From: JAZDFP01 sp043801445
GTDB taxonomy: Bacteria; Planctomycetota; MHYJ01; JACQXL01
Assembly (NCBI GenBank): GCA_043801445.1
Contig: JAZDMB010000031.1
Span: forward strand, 1-64,000
DNA: 64,000 bases
Direction: 5' to 3'
The notes beneath the pieces were generated by a model, which was given only the letters and a program-made list of their open reading frames with translations, was not told the DNA's origin and did not search any database. Shown one piece after another: positions 26,005-35,554 of this stretch (its first letter is position 1; each line of letters begins with the position of its first letter). The position numbers were made by a program, and so were the translations under genes.

Positions 26005-26466
26005 TTATGCTTTTTGAATTGTTTTAACAATGATGCGAGAGCCTTCGATTTTCGCTACCTTAACCGGAGTGTCTTTGTCTATCATTTCGCCTTCGGTAAC
26101 CACATCAAATCTTTTGCCGTCAATCACAACCGTTCCGGATGGCCTGAGATTAGTAAAGGCAACGCCTTCTTTGTCAATCAGAAAAGCAAGCCCTGATTTT
26201 TCAGAATGGAATCCGTCTTCAATATGCAGACTCTTTTTCAGGGTGAGTTGCTTAAGCCCGAAATAAAACATTAAAGGTATGGCTATTACGGCTATAATAA
26301 TCTGTCCGATTCCTAAAAGAGTACTCTGCTGGAATCCATAATAGATGCTGCTAATCAGTCCCAATCCGCCGATAACTGCCAATACTCCGCCGCTGGGCAC
26401 AAAGACTTCCAGGAATAATATTACGAATGCGACAAGATATACTAAAATAATTAATTCAATGCTCAT
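26005..26466 (-). CDS. Short NfeD-family membrane protein
   Basis: A protein of 153 residues. Two or three membrane helices at about 5-70 with the NfeD signature (LEVFVPSGGVLAVIGG) are followed by a C-terminal OB-fold domain (GVAFTNLRPSGTVVIDG, then GSRIIVK). NfeD proteins accompany SPFH/flotillin-type or stomatin proteins in membrane microdomains. No such partner is here, but a long NfeD protein is encoded 2.4 kb upstream on the same strand. The stop is followed by repeats. Confidence 0.85.
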   Translation of the reverse strand: MSIELIILVYLVAFVILFLEVFVPSGGVLAVIGGLGLISSIYYGFQQSTLLGIGQIIIAVIAIPLMFYFGLKQLTLKKSLHIEDGFHSEKSGLAFLIDKEGVAFTNLRPSGTVVIDGKRFDVVTEGEMIDKDTPVKVAKIEGSRIIVKTIQKA

Positions 26467-26467
26467 A

Positions 26468-26630
26468 ATAAAAATTCGTAACCACAGATTACACAGATGG
26501 ACACAGATTTTCGCAGATTAACACTAATAATTTTTATAAGGAGACCATGAGACCAAGATACTGAATTCCTTATAATATTAATCTGCGTAGCCCACAGGGC
26601 TCTGCGTTTATCTGTGTTCTATTCTTACTA
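26468..26630. repeat. CAGAT-word repeats (family C) between NfeD and oligopeptidase genes
   Basis: ACCACAGATTACACAGATGG and CACAGATTTTCGCAGATTAA are followed after about 70 bases by the inverse words (AATCTGCGTAGCCC, GCGTTTATCTGTG), so the whole gap can fold back on itself. The middle, TAATTTTTATAAGGAGACCATGAGAC, resembles the stretch at 25785-25810. No gene is visible. Confidence 0.6.
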
Positions 26631-26633
26631 ACG

Positions 26634-28841
26634 TTAACGTTTTAAGTCAACATTATTCATTAAAAAAGACCAGATATCCGATTGCTGTTGAATAGTTTCC
26701 GATAGAGTGGTTCCCCCGCCGTGTCCTGTTTTTTTACGGACTAATAATAATATTGGTTCACCTTGCGGATTTGTCGGATGCAGTCTTTCCTTGCTTCCCT
26801 GTGCCTTAGGCAGATCCGCCTCTGGCGTGACCTGCTGCATTTTCGCGGCCATCTTCCTGACATGAAAAGGATAACATCGCGAATCATTTTCACTTGCCAC
26901 GAAAAGAACTGCCGGATATCGCGTTCCATCAATGACATTGTGGTATGGCGAGTATTTAACAAGGTATTCAAATTGCTCGGGATTGTCGGCATTGCCATAT
27001 TCCTCAGTCCAGATACTAGCATAACCGAATTTGTGATACCGGAGCATATCCAGGAGCGGATTACCGCAAAAAGCGGCTTTGAATAAATCCGGTCTCTGGA
27101 CAACCACGGCGCCTATCAATAAACCGCCATTGCTTTCTCCTCCAATCACAATTTTCCGCGGATTGGTATATTTATTCTCAATCAACCATTCGGCGGCGGC
27201 GATAAAATCATCAAAGACATTCTGTTTCTTCTCAAGCATACCGGCTTTATGCCACTCTTCTCCATATTCACCGCCACCGCGTAAATTAGGAATTGCAATC
27301 ATTCCGCCTGCCTCAAGCCATACGGTGTATACTGTCGAGAATACCGGTCCCATCGGAATATTAAATCCGCCGTAGCCATATAAATATACGGCGTTATTCC
27401 CGCTTTTTTCAATATCCTTGCGATGGACCAGAAACATGGAAACATCAGTGGAATCTTTTGATTTATACCACACCTGTTCGGTAACATAATTAGAAACGTC
27501 AACATCAACCGGGGGACGATGATATAATTTCAGTTCATTTTTGGCGAAATCATATTTGAAAATAGTATTCGGGTAGGTATAAGAAGCAAAGGAAACCCAG
27601 ACGTCATTCTGAGCCCAATATCCCCAAATGCTCACAGTCCCGATTGTGGGCAGGGTAAGGTCCCGTATATATTTGCCGTCAAGGGTATATATTTTAATTA
27701 TTGTGGCAGCATTATGGGAATATACCGCATAAAGATGCCCGGCAACGGCATTTACCACTAAAAGGTTATCATCCGTTTGCGGAATCAATTCTTTCCAGTT
27801 TTCCTTATCGGATGCAGTCTTCTTATTGCTACCCTGTGCCATAGGCAGATCCGCCTCTGGCGGATTAAGATTATTTATATCTGCCACATAAACTTTTCCT
27901 TTCGGCGCATCGGAATTGGTCCAGATGATAAGTTTATCTTCGATTATCTTGATGATACTGTATTTCGCATCAAATCCGGTTGCGATGGGTATCATAGGCC
28001 CATCATCGTTGAGTTTTTTAAGATATACTTCATTCTGATTGAAGATAGTCCGATAAAATACGACATATTTCCCGTCCTCGCTGCTAAGCGCAAGATGAAA
28101 ATATTCTTTAACCTTGTCGTGCCAGAATACCTTTTTGTCTTCTGATGAAGGTGCGCCTAATTTATGCAAATAGACCGCCCCCCAGTATGTTTCGGTCTTC
28201 GGATATGCCGTATAATAAAAGCCGGAATTATCCGGTAACCAAGCAACGCTCCCCTGCTGCCAGCCGAAGAGCGAATCGGATAATATTTTCCTCGATGATA
28301 CTTCCATTATTTTGACGGTTGATACCTCATCGCCTGCCGATTCGGTTCCGTAGGCGATATAAGAACCATCGCGTGAAGGCGTAACGGAATGTATGTTTTC
28401 TAATTTCCATTCATTCGGATTGAGTACGAGTTCTGCGGTAGCAGTTTCATCGACTTTGGTATAATATGCCCAACGTTCCCAGTCTTTCTTTTTTGCCCAG
28501 AAGAATATCCGATTCCCTGCCATCACTTTTTGAGGTATTCCCTCATCGTCATATTTCAGCAGTTTATCAAGTCTTTGAGCAATCCCCTGGCGTTGCGGTA
28601 ATTTATCAAGGTATGCCCTGGTAATCTTTTCCTGAAGCGATACCCATTCGCGCACTTCCGGAGCTTTATCGTCTTCCAGCCAGCGGTAGTTGTCAACGAT
28701 TTTTGTGCCGTGCAGTTCATCGACTACTTCGGTTTTGATTGTCTTCGGATAATTTATCTTTAACTGTTTATCTTTTGTGTTACAAGTGACACTGATAATC
28801 AGGATGCCGATTATTATGAATAGACTAAATATTCTCTTCAT
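26634..28841 (-). CDS. Prolyl oligopeptidase family serine peptidase (S9A), lipoprotein-like, with two repeat insertions
   Basis: A protein of 735 residues. The signal ends at about Cys20 (ISVTCN), so it may be lipid-anchored in the periplasm. An N-terminal beta-propeller (about 70-420) covers a C-terminal alpha/beta hydrolase domain. The triad is Ser570 in GGESNGGLL, Asp653 in SENDSR and His707 in KTGHGGG; the oxyanion segment YLYGYGGFN is present. The family cleaves short peptides after proline. Two family E elements lie in frame: residues about 326-345 in the propeller and about 671-690 between the catalytic Asp and His. Both give PEADLP-AQGS. The enzyme is otherwise complete and close to the usual 690-700 residues plus inserts. 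Confidence 0.9.
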   Translation of the reverse strand: MKRIFSLFIIIGILIISVTCNTKDKQLKINYPKTIKTEVVDELHGTKIVDNYRWLEDDKAPEVREWVSLQEKITRAYLDKLPQRQGIAQRLDKLLKYDDEGIPQKVMAGNRIFFWAKKKDWERWAYYTKVDETATAELVLNPNEWKLENIHSVTPSRDGSYIAYGTESAGDEVSTVKIMEVSSRKILSDSLFGWQQGSVAWLPDNSGFYYTAYPKTETYWGAVYLHKLGAPSSEDKKVFWHDKVKEYFHLALSSEDGKYVVFYRTIFNQNEVYLKKLNDDGPMIPIATGFDAKYSIIKIIEDKLIIWTNSDAPKGKVYVADINNLNPPEADLPMAQGSNKKTASDKENWKELIPQTDDNLLVVNAVAGHLYAVYSHNAATIIKIYTLDGKYIRDLTLPTIGTVSIWGYWAQNDVWVSFASYTYPNTIFKYDFAKNELKLYHRPPVDVDVSNYVTEQVWYKSKDSTDVSMFLVHRKDIEKSGNNAVYLYGYGGFNIPMGPVFSTVYTVWLEAGGMIAIPNLRGGGEYGEEWHKAGMLEKKQNVFDDFIAAAEWLIENKYTNPRKIVIGGESNGGLLIGAVVVQRPDLFKAAFCGNPLLDMLRYHKFGYASIWTEEYGNADNPEQFEYLVKYSPYHNVIDGTRYPAVLFVASENDSRCYPFHVRKMAAKMQQVTPEADLPKAQGSKERLHPTNPQGEPILLLVRKKTGHGGGTTLSETIQQQSDIWSFLMNNVDLKR
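26774..26830 (-). repeat. Family E element in the oligopeptidase catalytic domain
   Basis: 57 bp in the same reading orientation as the second copy in the gene. One base longer at the left end and one shorter in the right half than that copy, so the last codons are read in a shifted register (KERLHPT instead of KKTASD) while the total frame is kept. Confidence 0.85.
27808..27864 (-). repeat. Family E element in the oligopeptidase propeller
   Basis: 57 bp, 19 codons, encoding PPEADLPMAQGSNKKTASD. This is close to the family consensus and almost the same peptide as in the anti-sigma protein, although the two host proteins are unrelated. Confidence 0.9.
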
Positions 28842-28895
28842 CTTTTTTATAGTATAAGAAATTGTATGACCACGGATTATCTGTGTTAATCTGTG

Positions 28896-30473
28896 TTAAT
28901 CTGTGGTTACGGGTCTGGAGGTTCGTTCTACTACAATCCGGCTGCCGTCTATATCTATAACCACGACGATTTCGCCCTTGTTAATAAAATCACCTTCGGT
29001 AACCGCATCGATGGTCTCATTAGTCTCTTTGCCTGCCGAATCAAGAATGGTTATTTTACCGACCGGTCTTAACGCCGTAAAAACAATGCCTTTTTTACCG
29101 AGGAAAGACGCCCCGATGGACATCGGGGTGCTGACAAATCCGGCATCGGTATTCTCGTCAGCCGAAAGAACCAGGTGATTAAAGAATGGCACTGATGAAA
29201 GATAACGAACGAATAGCATAAAAGTAATTACGGCCAGACTAAAAGAAAGGCCGACCACGATAAAATTCCTCTGCAAGGTTTCCAATTGCCACGGCGCGCC
29301 TTTGACATCCGGTATGGTGAATCCCTGCATTGACAGAATCAGGCTGATGAAAATCAAAACAATACCGCTGATGCCGAATACTCCAAAACCAGGCAATAAG
29401 AAAATTTCCACGGATAATAAACCGATGCCCAGCATAAATATCAATATCTCGGTAAACTCAGCCATGCCGACTAAATAGTGACCGAAGAAAACGAGGCCGA
29501 AACAAATAATAGCAATAGCTTCCGGTATACCCATTCCGGGCATTTTTAGAGACATTCCGGCGGCAATCAAACCTGCTAATATTAAAATCCCGGCTACTAC
29601 CGGCGAAGTTAAATACATTACCAGATATTCAGACCAGGTCGGCGTAATCTCCTTGAACCTAAAATTATTGACGCCTAAAACCGGCGGGATTTCAGAACGG
29701 TCCTCTTTTATGGCTGAGGCTAAACCGTATTTCAAGGCATCCTTTGCCGTGAGATTCAATAGTTTGCCTTTGGCAATGACCAATCCAATATCTTCAACCG
29801 ACTTGTTTTTCGCATACGCCTCCTTTATTTCTTCGGGAGTAAGAAACTGGCGCACGCCGTCGACCAATACTTCCCTAACTTCCATTTCCTTATCAACCAT
29901 TGCCATGGCAAGATTAGTCGAATAGCCTTTTTTCTCGGCGCGGGCTTTGAATTCAGCCCTTAAAGCCGAGGTGTATTTTTCCTGATGGATTGACTCGTTG
30001 CCACTGCCGGCAATCACCTCAGCCGAACCGATACTCGAAGTCTGTTTCATTATGATTTTATCAGCCGAGATGGATATCAGCGAACCGGCTGACCATGCCC
30101 AATGCGTGATATAAGCCACAGTGGATATCGGGGACGCGCGGTCTATGGAATTACAGATGCCGATGGTATATTCTTCGCCTTCGCCAACCGCACCGCCGGG
30201 CGTATCTATTTCAAAAATGATTAGAGCTGCATTTTCTTCTTTTGCCTGCTCCACGGAATGGCGGATAAAATAAGCCAGCCCGCGGTCCATAATAGCGCCT
30301 TTTATGGGGACTACATAGACCAGAGATGTCGGACCGGGCGTAATATTTGCGTTTTCAGTGCGGCTGACAGCGGTTGTCTGGGCATTTATCCCACACACCA
30401 ATGCATTGGTGTGGGGATTTATTATTAATATGCCGCCGATTAAAATAACGAGCATTAAAAAATATTTCATCAT
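28896..30473 (-). CDS. Long NfeD-family protein with ClpP-type serine protease domain
   Basis: A protein of 525 residues. Signal peptide, then a ClpP/SppA-like protease domain at about 50-260 (IKGAIMDRGLAYFI, EIDTPGGAV, Ser128 in AWSAGSLI as the likely nucleophile), then five to six membrane helices (about 285-440) and an NfeD OB-fold at the end (GIVFTALRPVGKI to GSRIVVE). Homologues cleave stomatin-like membrane proteins. A CACACCAATG/CATTGGTGTG palindrome encodes residues 20-28 just after the signal helix. The last codons (RPVTTD, stop) are read from a CCACAGATTAACACAG word. It is followed 55 bases later by the oligopeptidase gene, probably one transcript. Confidence 0.9.
   Translation of the reverse strand: MMKYFLMLVILIGGILIINPHTNALVCGINAQTTAVSRTENANITPGPTSLVYVVPIKGAIMDRGLAYFIRHSVEQAKEENAALIIFEIDTPGGAVGEGEEYTIGICNSIDRASPISTVAYITHWAWSAGSLISISADKIIMKQTSSIGSAEVIAGSGNESIHQEKYTSALRAEFKARAEKKGYSTNLAMAMVDKEMEVREVLVDGVRQFLTPEEIKEAYAKNKSVEDIGLVIAKGKLLNLTAKDALKYGLASAIKEDRSEIPPVLGVNNFRFKEITPTWSEYLVMYLTSPVVAGILILAGLIAAGMSLKMPGMGIPEAIAIICFGLVFFGHYLVGMAEFTEILIFMLGIGLLSVEIFLLPGFGVFGISGIVLIFISLILSMQGFTIPDVKGAPWQLETLQRNFIVVGLSFSLAVITFMLFVRYLSSVPFFNHLVLSADENTDAGFVSTPMSIGASFLGKKGIVFTALRPVGKITILDSAGKETNETIDAVTEGDFINKGEIVVVIDIDGSRIVVERTSRPVTTD
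30390..30416. repeat. Palindrome CACACCAATGCATTGGTGTG in the NfeD coding sequence
   Basis: A perfect 20-base inverted repeat flanked by CCC and GGG. A variant with ATATCATT at its centre lies in the intergenic stretch at 3028-3053. Here it is translated (PHTNALVCG). Confidence 0.7.
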
Positions 30474-30509
30474 ATAGAATTTGTTATTATGGATTAAAAT
30501 ATTGATTCG

Positions 30510-30697
30510 TCAACCCCGTTAGAAATAGGTCGCCCTTAGGCGACCGTAACGCTATATAAAATTCGTCTGGCTTAGTAGATAACATCTATAAATTCTTATT
30601 TGTCTTAATACATTTCTATCAAACATTTCTAACGGGGTCAAGATAATTGATTCGCTTATTTCAGTTTTCCTTATGATTGACCCCGTTAGAAATATTT
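30510..30697. repeat. Family D-related element D7 plus a third arm
   Basis: TCAACCCCGTTAGAAAT at 30510 and ATTTCTAACGGGGTCAA at about 30625-30641 enclose 100 bases that include a GGTCGCCCTTAGGCGACC hairpin. ATTGATTCG occurs on both sides (30501-30509 and 30646-30654) like a 9-bp target duplication. A third arm, TTGACCCCGTTAGAAAT at about 30679, pairs perfectly with the second arm (17 bp, loop about 37). The D tail is absent. It lies between divergent genes. Confidence 0.7.
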
Positions 30698-30831
30698 GAT
30701 ATGATTATATAATAATATAAAAGGAGTGAAATATATCGTTGATAAAAGGTAAAAAGTTACGGTTAATACAGTCGCCTTTAGTCTACGCCGTTAAAACTCT
30801 ATGATAATATCAATAACAATAAAAGAATAAA

Positions 30832-31101
30832 ATGACAAATGAAACGATTATTTTGGGAAAGGAATACGACGACAAGTTACGTGACGCCGTGCGGGCCACG
30901 ATGCGCGAATTTGGAGGTAAGATTATTGATAAGACATGGGGTGTTGGGGGTTCCCAAGAAGTAGAGCGGGTTAAATCTATCGTTGAAGGGAAAACAGTTG
31001 TTATTGAGGCAGAAACTTATATTGGATTGTCGATTAACGGTGATTCTATTCTCGTTCAGCGTATCGCTGCACGTGTGAGGGAACGAATGGCGGTTGGTTA
31101 A
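30832..31101 (+). CDS. Uncharacterised 89-residue protein
   Basis: Not recognised. A small alpha/beta protein, hydrophilic at the start, with GKTVVIEAETYIGLSINGD in the middle. No Shine-Dalgarno is obvious (AAAGAATAAA before the ATG). Base use resembles its neighbours. It lies between the D7 repeat and the DUF362 gene and may be cotranscribed with the latter. Confidence 0.5.
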   Translation: MTNETIILGKEYDDKLRDAVRATMREFGGKIIDKTWGVGGSQEVERVKSIVEGKTVVIEAETYIGLSINGDSILVQRIAARVRERMAVG

Positions 31102-31178
31102 TTATTACTACAGCGCCAGCCGGATAATTGAGGAATATGACGGTAATATGATTAAATATAATGGGAGGGTAAATATTT

Positions 31179-32120
31179 ATGAAAAACTTAGACCGACGTC
31201 AGTTTTTAAGAACTATTTCTGCTATTGGAATAGGAGCTATTACTACAAATTACCTTAAAACATACGCTGAAGACAAGACTAATAAAGACGATAAGCCATT
31301 GCCTAAAACAATATTAGCGGTTGTTGAAGGAGAAAAACCTGCTGAAGCGACATTAGCCGCCATAAATATTTTAGGCGGAATCAGCCAATTCGTTAAAAAG
31401 GGTTCTGTAGTTGTCATTAAACCTAATTTTTCATGGGAAAGGCAACCTGAATCAGCCGCAACCACCAATCCCGACGTGCTTTCAGCTGTTATTAAAGAAT
31501 GTTTTAAGGCGGGCGCTAAAAAAGTAAAAGTAATAGAACGAACCTGTAATGACGCCAGAAAATGTTATCAGGTTTGCGGTATTGAAAAAGTTGTCAAGGA
31601 AACAGGCGCTGAAATTATTTTATTATCGGGCAACATCAAAGAATACAAGGAAATTAAAATTCCCGATGCCAAGGAATTAATATCCTGTCTTATCGCCAAG
31701 GATGTGTTAGAATGTAATGCCTTTATCAATATACCGATTGCCAAGCACCATGGTCTGACCAAACTGACGCTGGGAATCAAAAATCTGATGGGTATCATCG
31801 GAGTTAATCGCTCAGGAATACACAATAATATCGGGCAGAAATTAGCTGAGATTCTGGCGGTTGCCCGCCCGCACCTGACTATTATTGATGCTTACAGAGT
31901 CCTGGTCAAAAACGGCCCGACCGGCGGGAATCCTAAAGACACAATTCTATTGAAGAAAATTATTGCCTGCGCTGATCCGGTTGCCGCGGATAGTTATGCC
32001 GCTACTCTTGCACCTTTCGGGCTGCAAGGTAAAGATATTAATTATATCAAGGCTTCTTTTAACATGGGATTGGGAGAAATGGATATTACCAAACTCAATA
32101 TTGTAGAAAAGAAAATATGA
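31179..32120 (+). CDS. DUF362 protein with Tat signal
   Basis: A protein of 313 residues. RRQFLR at 6-11 followed by a moderately hydrophobic stretch is a twin-arginine signal, so the protein is exported folded. VVIKPNFSWERQPESAATTNP, FINIPIAKHHGLTKLTLGIKN and the GGNPKD region are DUF362 hallmarks. The family is associated with Fe-S proteins and often sits beside polyferredoxins, as here, where the next gene overlaps it by 4 bases (ATGA). An electron-transfer or cofactor role is probable but unproved. RBS GGGAGG. Confidence 0.85.
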   Translation: MKNLDRRQFLRTISAIGIGAITTNYLKTYAEDKTNKDDKPLPKTILAVVEGEKPAEATLAAINILGGISQFVKKGSVVVIKPNFSWERQPESAATTNPDVLSAVIKECFKAGAKKVKVIERTCNDARKCYQVCGIEKVVKETGAEIILLSGNIKEYKEIKIPDAKELISCLIAKDVLECNAFINIPIAKHHGLTKLTLGIKNLMGIIGVNRSGIHNNIGQKLAEILAVARPHLTIIDAYRVLVKNGPTGGNPKDTILLKKIIACADPVAADSYAATLAPFGLQGKDINYIKASFNMGLGEMDITKLNIVEKKI

Positions 32121-33553
32121 TTACCTTAAGACGTATCAGCCAGATATTTTTCCTGTTACTATTCATCTTCCTTCTCATATATCCTTTATCTACTCATAAT
32201 CTTTTCTTTATCTCAAATCCGCTTCTGGCATTAAGCACAATCGTAGCCAGTCGGAATTTTCACTCAGCATTCATAGCGGCACTGGCCGTAATTCTTATTA
32301 CCGTATTTCTCGGCAGGGTATTCTGCGGGTGGATATGTCCATTAGGCAGCACAATGGATATATTTCTCAGACTCAAGAAAACCAAATCACACAATTCCGA
32401 TTTCCAATATCTGCGACAATTAAAATATTTTATATTTCTATTAATCATTGTTGTAGCTATTTTTGGACTTAATATTGCCGGTTGGTTTGACCCGATTACC
32501 GTTATTTTCAAATCCTATGCCTTGAGCATATATCCGGCTATGGATTATATGTTAAAAGGAATTATTAATGGCATCGGATTAGACTCCATTTCTAACCCCT
32601 TAAACGATGTCGGAATATTGGATAATAACAGCGTATTGTTTCATAATTCAATCATTTTCTTTCTGATATTAGTCGGTATTCTTTTGATAACATTTTATCA
32701 ATCACGGTTTTGGTGCCGTAATCTTTGCCCATTAGGCGCTTTATTGGCGATTCTTTCCAAATGGCGATTTTTAAATCTTAATATTAATAAAAATCTATGC
32801 ACAGAATGTAATCGCTGTGTTTCTGTTTGCAAAACAGGTGTGTTCAATAACGATTTGTCCTTGAATGACGAAGAATGTATCCAGTGTTTTTCCTGTGTTA
32901 AGAAATGTCATAAAAAAGTGGTTTCTATCGGATTTTCAAAGGATACATCTCAAAGAATTTCCATACTTCCGGCTCGGCGTAAATTACTTATTGCCTCTGC
33001 TTTTTCTGTATTATCTGTCCCGCTTTTACAGAGAAGTTTCCTGCTAAAAAAGGGGTTATATATTCCGCGCTTGCGTCCGCCCGGAGCAGCCCGTTCAGAA
33101 GAAGAGTTCCTGGCTAAATGTATCCGGTGCGGCCAATGTATGAAGGCATGCCCGACTAACGGATTACAGCCGTTACTGGCAGAAAACGGGCTCTATGCAA
33201 TGTTCTCACCGGTATTAGTTCCCCGTATCGGGAATTGCCGGTATAATTGTAATATCTGCGGACAGGTCTGTCCGAGCGGTGCGATTCCATCTATGACACT
33301 TGATGATAAACAAGAGTGGAAAATAGGAACGGCTTTCATAGATACAACCCGCTGTATCCCATATGCTGATAAAAAGGAATGCATCACTTGTGAAGAATTC
33401 TGCCCTGTTCCTGAAAAAGCAATACAACATTCCGAAAAAGACGGAATAAAATATCCCTATATCATCAAGGAACAATGTATTGGTTGCGGATTATGTGAAA
33501 AGGTTTGCCCTGTTTCCGGCACTGCGGCTATCCGCGTTTCACCTATTATGTAA
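32117..33553 (+). CDS. Membrane polyferredoxin (NapH/RnfC-like 4Fe-4S protein)
   Basis: A protein of 478 residues. The first 220 residues hold about four to five membrane helices with the paired CGWICPLGS and CRNLCPLGA motifs of the NapH/MauN/YccM family. Ferredoxin-type cysteine clusters follow: CTECNRCVSVC, CIQCFSCVKKC, CIRCGQCMKACP, CNICGQVCP, CITCEEFCP and CIGCGLCEKVCP, enough for several [4Fe-4S] centres. It probably moves electrons across or along the membrane to the Tat-exported DUF362 partner encoded directly upstream. Translationally coupled to it by a 4-base overlap. Confidence 0.9.
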   Translation: MITLRRISQIFFLLLFIFLLIYPLSTHNLFFISNPLLALSTIVASRNFHSAFIAALAVILITVFLGRVFCGWICPLGSTMDIFLRLKKTKSHNSDFQYLRQLKYFIFLLIIVVAIFGLNIAGWFDPITVIFKSYALSIYPAMDYMLKGIINGIGLDSISNPLNDVGILDNNSVLFHNSIIFFLILVGILLITFYQSRFWCRNLCPLGALLAILSKWRFLNLNINKNLCTECNRCVSVCKTGVFNNDLSLNDEECIQCFSCVKKCHKKVVSIGFSKDTSQRISILPARRKLLIASAFSVLSVPLLQRSFLLKKGLYIPRLRPPGAARSEEEFLAKCIRCGQCMKACPTNGLQPLLAENGLYAMFSPVLVPRIGNCRYNCNICGQVCPSGAIPSMTLDDKQEWKIGTAFIDTTRCIPYADKKECITCEEFCPVPEKAIQHSEKDGIKYPYIIKEQCIGCGLCEKVCPVSGTAAIRVSPIM

Positions 33554-33608
33554 TGAACAATTTACACTGAGCTAATACTCATTGCTCACTGATTATTGTG
33601 TTTATACT

Positions 33609-34259
33609 ATGGAACTAAAACGATTTGTTTTCGGCATTCTATTGTATTGCTGGTTGACTGTTATTTTGTTGGTGTTATTTATTAATGAGATACCGCCTTT
33701 CTCTTTCCTTGGCGTAAATAGCCTGACTGCGCTTATAGAAGAATCGAAACTATTTTTCATCGCTATCATCTTTCCTTTGATTGCCAGCAGGATAATACAG
33801 GAAAAATCATTGTTGACCGACAGCAAAAAGTCAATAGTATATTTATTAATTTTTATCCTGCTGTCATTACCGCTGACTCTTTTGACATCGTATTTCAGCC
33901 CAACAGCGCCCGGCGCATTATTACTGGCCGATTTACTGCTGGTGTTCATAGTGTTATGCCAGGTTTCTTTATCTTTAAAATCATCCGATTCTAATATCTC
34001 AGTTTATTACTCTGTCTTTTTCTTATTTTGCGGAATAGGACCTGTCCTGTACTATCTGATTTTGGAATTCACCAAACAATCCTGGTGGTTTCTGATTGCT
34101 ATCAATCCATTCTGGTTATTCTGGCAAATAAAACAGACGAATATATTTTATTCTGCATGGCTATTACAGAGTCTTATATGGATTGGAATAGTTATTCTGA
34201 TTGTTTTTATCAAAGCAATTGTTTTAAGGTTAAACAAACCCCGATGCGAATCGGGATAA
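33609..34259 (+). CDS. Integral membrane protein of unknown function
   Basis: A protein of 216 residues from the ATG at 33609; an in-frame TTG at 33582 lies in a dispersed ATTGCTCACTG word and is less likely. Six hydrophobic segments span nearly the whole length (for example LLYCWLTVILLVLFI, IVYLLIFILLSLPLTLL, WIGIVILIVFI). No motif recognised. The C-terminus (LNKPRCESG, stop) is read from a CCCCGATGCGAATCGGG palindrome. Probably in one operon with 34309-35505, perhaps a transport or envelope module. Confidence 0.65.
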   Translation: MELKRFVFGILLYCWLTVILLVLFINEIPPFSFLGVNSLTALIEESKLFFIAIIFPLIASRIIQEKSLLTDSKKSIVYLLIFILLSLPLTLLTSYFSPTAPGALLLADLLLVFIVLCQVSLSLKSSDSNISVYYSVFFLFCGIGPVLYYLILEFTKQSWWFLIAINPFWLFWQIKQTNIFYSAWLLQSLIWIGIVILIVFIKAIVLRLNKPRCESG

Positions 34260-34308
34260 GACCCGGTAAAGTCCCTGACGGAACTAACTGGCTCTAAAAG
34301 AAATTACC

Positions 34309-35505
34309 ATGAAGATATTTTCCCTGTCGTTCCTTCTGTTATTCTTGTTTTTCACTGCTCAAATATATGCAACGCCAGAGATGGATTCGGTAAAAATCGG
34401 CTGGGGTGAAGAAGGTTATTATCGTCTTGGCTATTTTACACCTGCTCAAATTAGACTGAAAAGTGATACCGATTTTGAAGGTTTAATTACCATAACAATA
34501 GACAATCTATCGTACTCTAAAGATTTCCAATTATCCAAAAACGATACTGCGAATATAGAATTTAATGTTTTAATTCTCTCAGACCAACCAAGCATAGAAA
34601 TAACAATCAGGGAAAACAATAAAACTCCCGTTAATAAATATTATTTTTCAAGGCAACTGCAAAATGTTCATAAAGACGAGTTTCTTATTGCCGTAGAAAA
34701 ATCATGCCTTGATATATTTCAAAGTAATTTCACTGGGAAATATCCGGACGCTGCCAGGAAAAGCAAATTCGTGTCCTTTCAAAAAGAAGAATTACCCAAT
34801 GAATCTATATCTTATGAGTCTTTAGACCTAATAGCTTTGCCTGATGCTAATCTGCCGCCATCCATTCAAAATGCTTTATACAGCTGGGCTACTGATATGA
34901 ATGGTATTGTTCTATATAAATTAGGTGATGCAGAAAATATCCCGCAACTATTTAAGACCAAGAAAAATCCTTACTCGGAAAATCCCTGTATCAATTCTGG
35001 CATTTATAGAAAAGTTACTTACCAACTCATTCCGCCATCAGAAAGAAAAACACTTTCGGACTATATTTTAATCTATAGTATCATTACGGTAATCATATTT
35101 TTTTTACTTTTGCCGCTCAAGAACACAAAGAAAATGGTAGCCACAATTTTTTCCGTGATTTCCATAGCAATATTTCTTTTTTATGCTTTTTATCTTCCGC
35201 GCAATCCTATTGTTGAAATGAATGATTTCGGTCAAACCAATGGGTTATTTATGCGAATCTTGGATTACTCCGCGAAAAATGATATTGTTCTTGAAAGAAA
35301 GAAAGAAGATGCATTCATAATAAAACCGATATACAGGGACACGAAATCTATGACGCATACTAAAATTCATTACCATTCAGGCTATGCTCTGCAAAGCGCT
35401 ACGCATAACACGAATGAGGAGTTAAAGGATACGATAAGAATAGAATTCCCTAATAACTCGCAAGATAAAACTTTTATTTTTCAGGTTTACACTGTTAGAA
35501 AATAA
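34309..35505 (+). CDS. Secreted or membrane-anchored protein of unknown function
   Basis: A protein of 398 residues. Signal peptide at 1-22 (LSFLLLFLFFTAQIYA), a beta-rich region to about 245, two adjacent membrane helices (about 252-295: LIYSIITVIIFFLLLPL and TIFSVISIAIFLFYAFYLP), and a C-terminal domain of about 100 residues on the outer side. Not recognised. Follows the membrane protein gene by 49 bases. Confidence 0.7.
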   Translation: MKIFSLSFLLLFLFFTAQIYATPEMDSVKIGWGEEGYYRLGYFTPAQIRLKSDTDFEGLITITIDNLSYSKDFQLSKNDTANIEFNVLILSDQPSIEITIRENNKTPVNKYYFSRQLQNVHKDEFLIAVEKSCLDIFQSNFTGKYPDAARKSKFVSFQKEELPNESISYESLDLIALPDANLPPSIQNALYSWATDMNGIVLYKLGDAENIPQLFKTKKNPYSENPCINSGIYRKVTYQLIPPSERKTLSDYILIYSIITVIIFFLLLPLKNTKKMVATIFSVISIAIFLFYAFYLPRNPIVEMNDFGQTNGLFMRILDYSAKNDIVLERKKEDAFIIKPIYRDTKSMTHTKIHYHSGYALQSATHNTNEELKDTIRIEFPNNSQDKTFIFQVYTVRK

Positions 35506-35554
35506 AGACTTAACTGTCTATTCCCGGTCTTACTATTATAAAAGGAGAAAAAAT

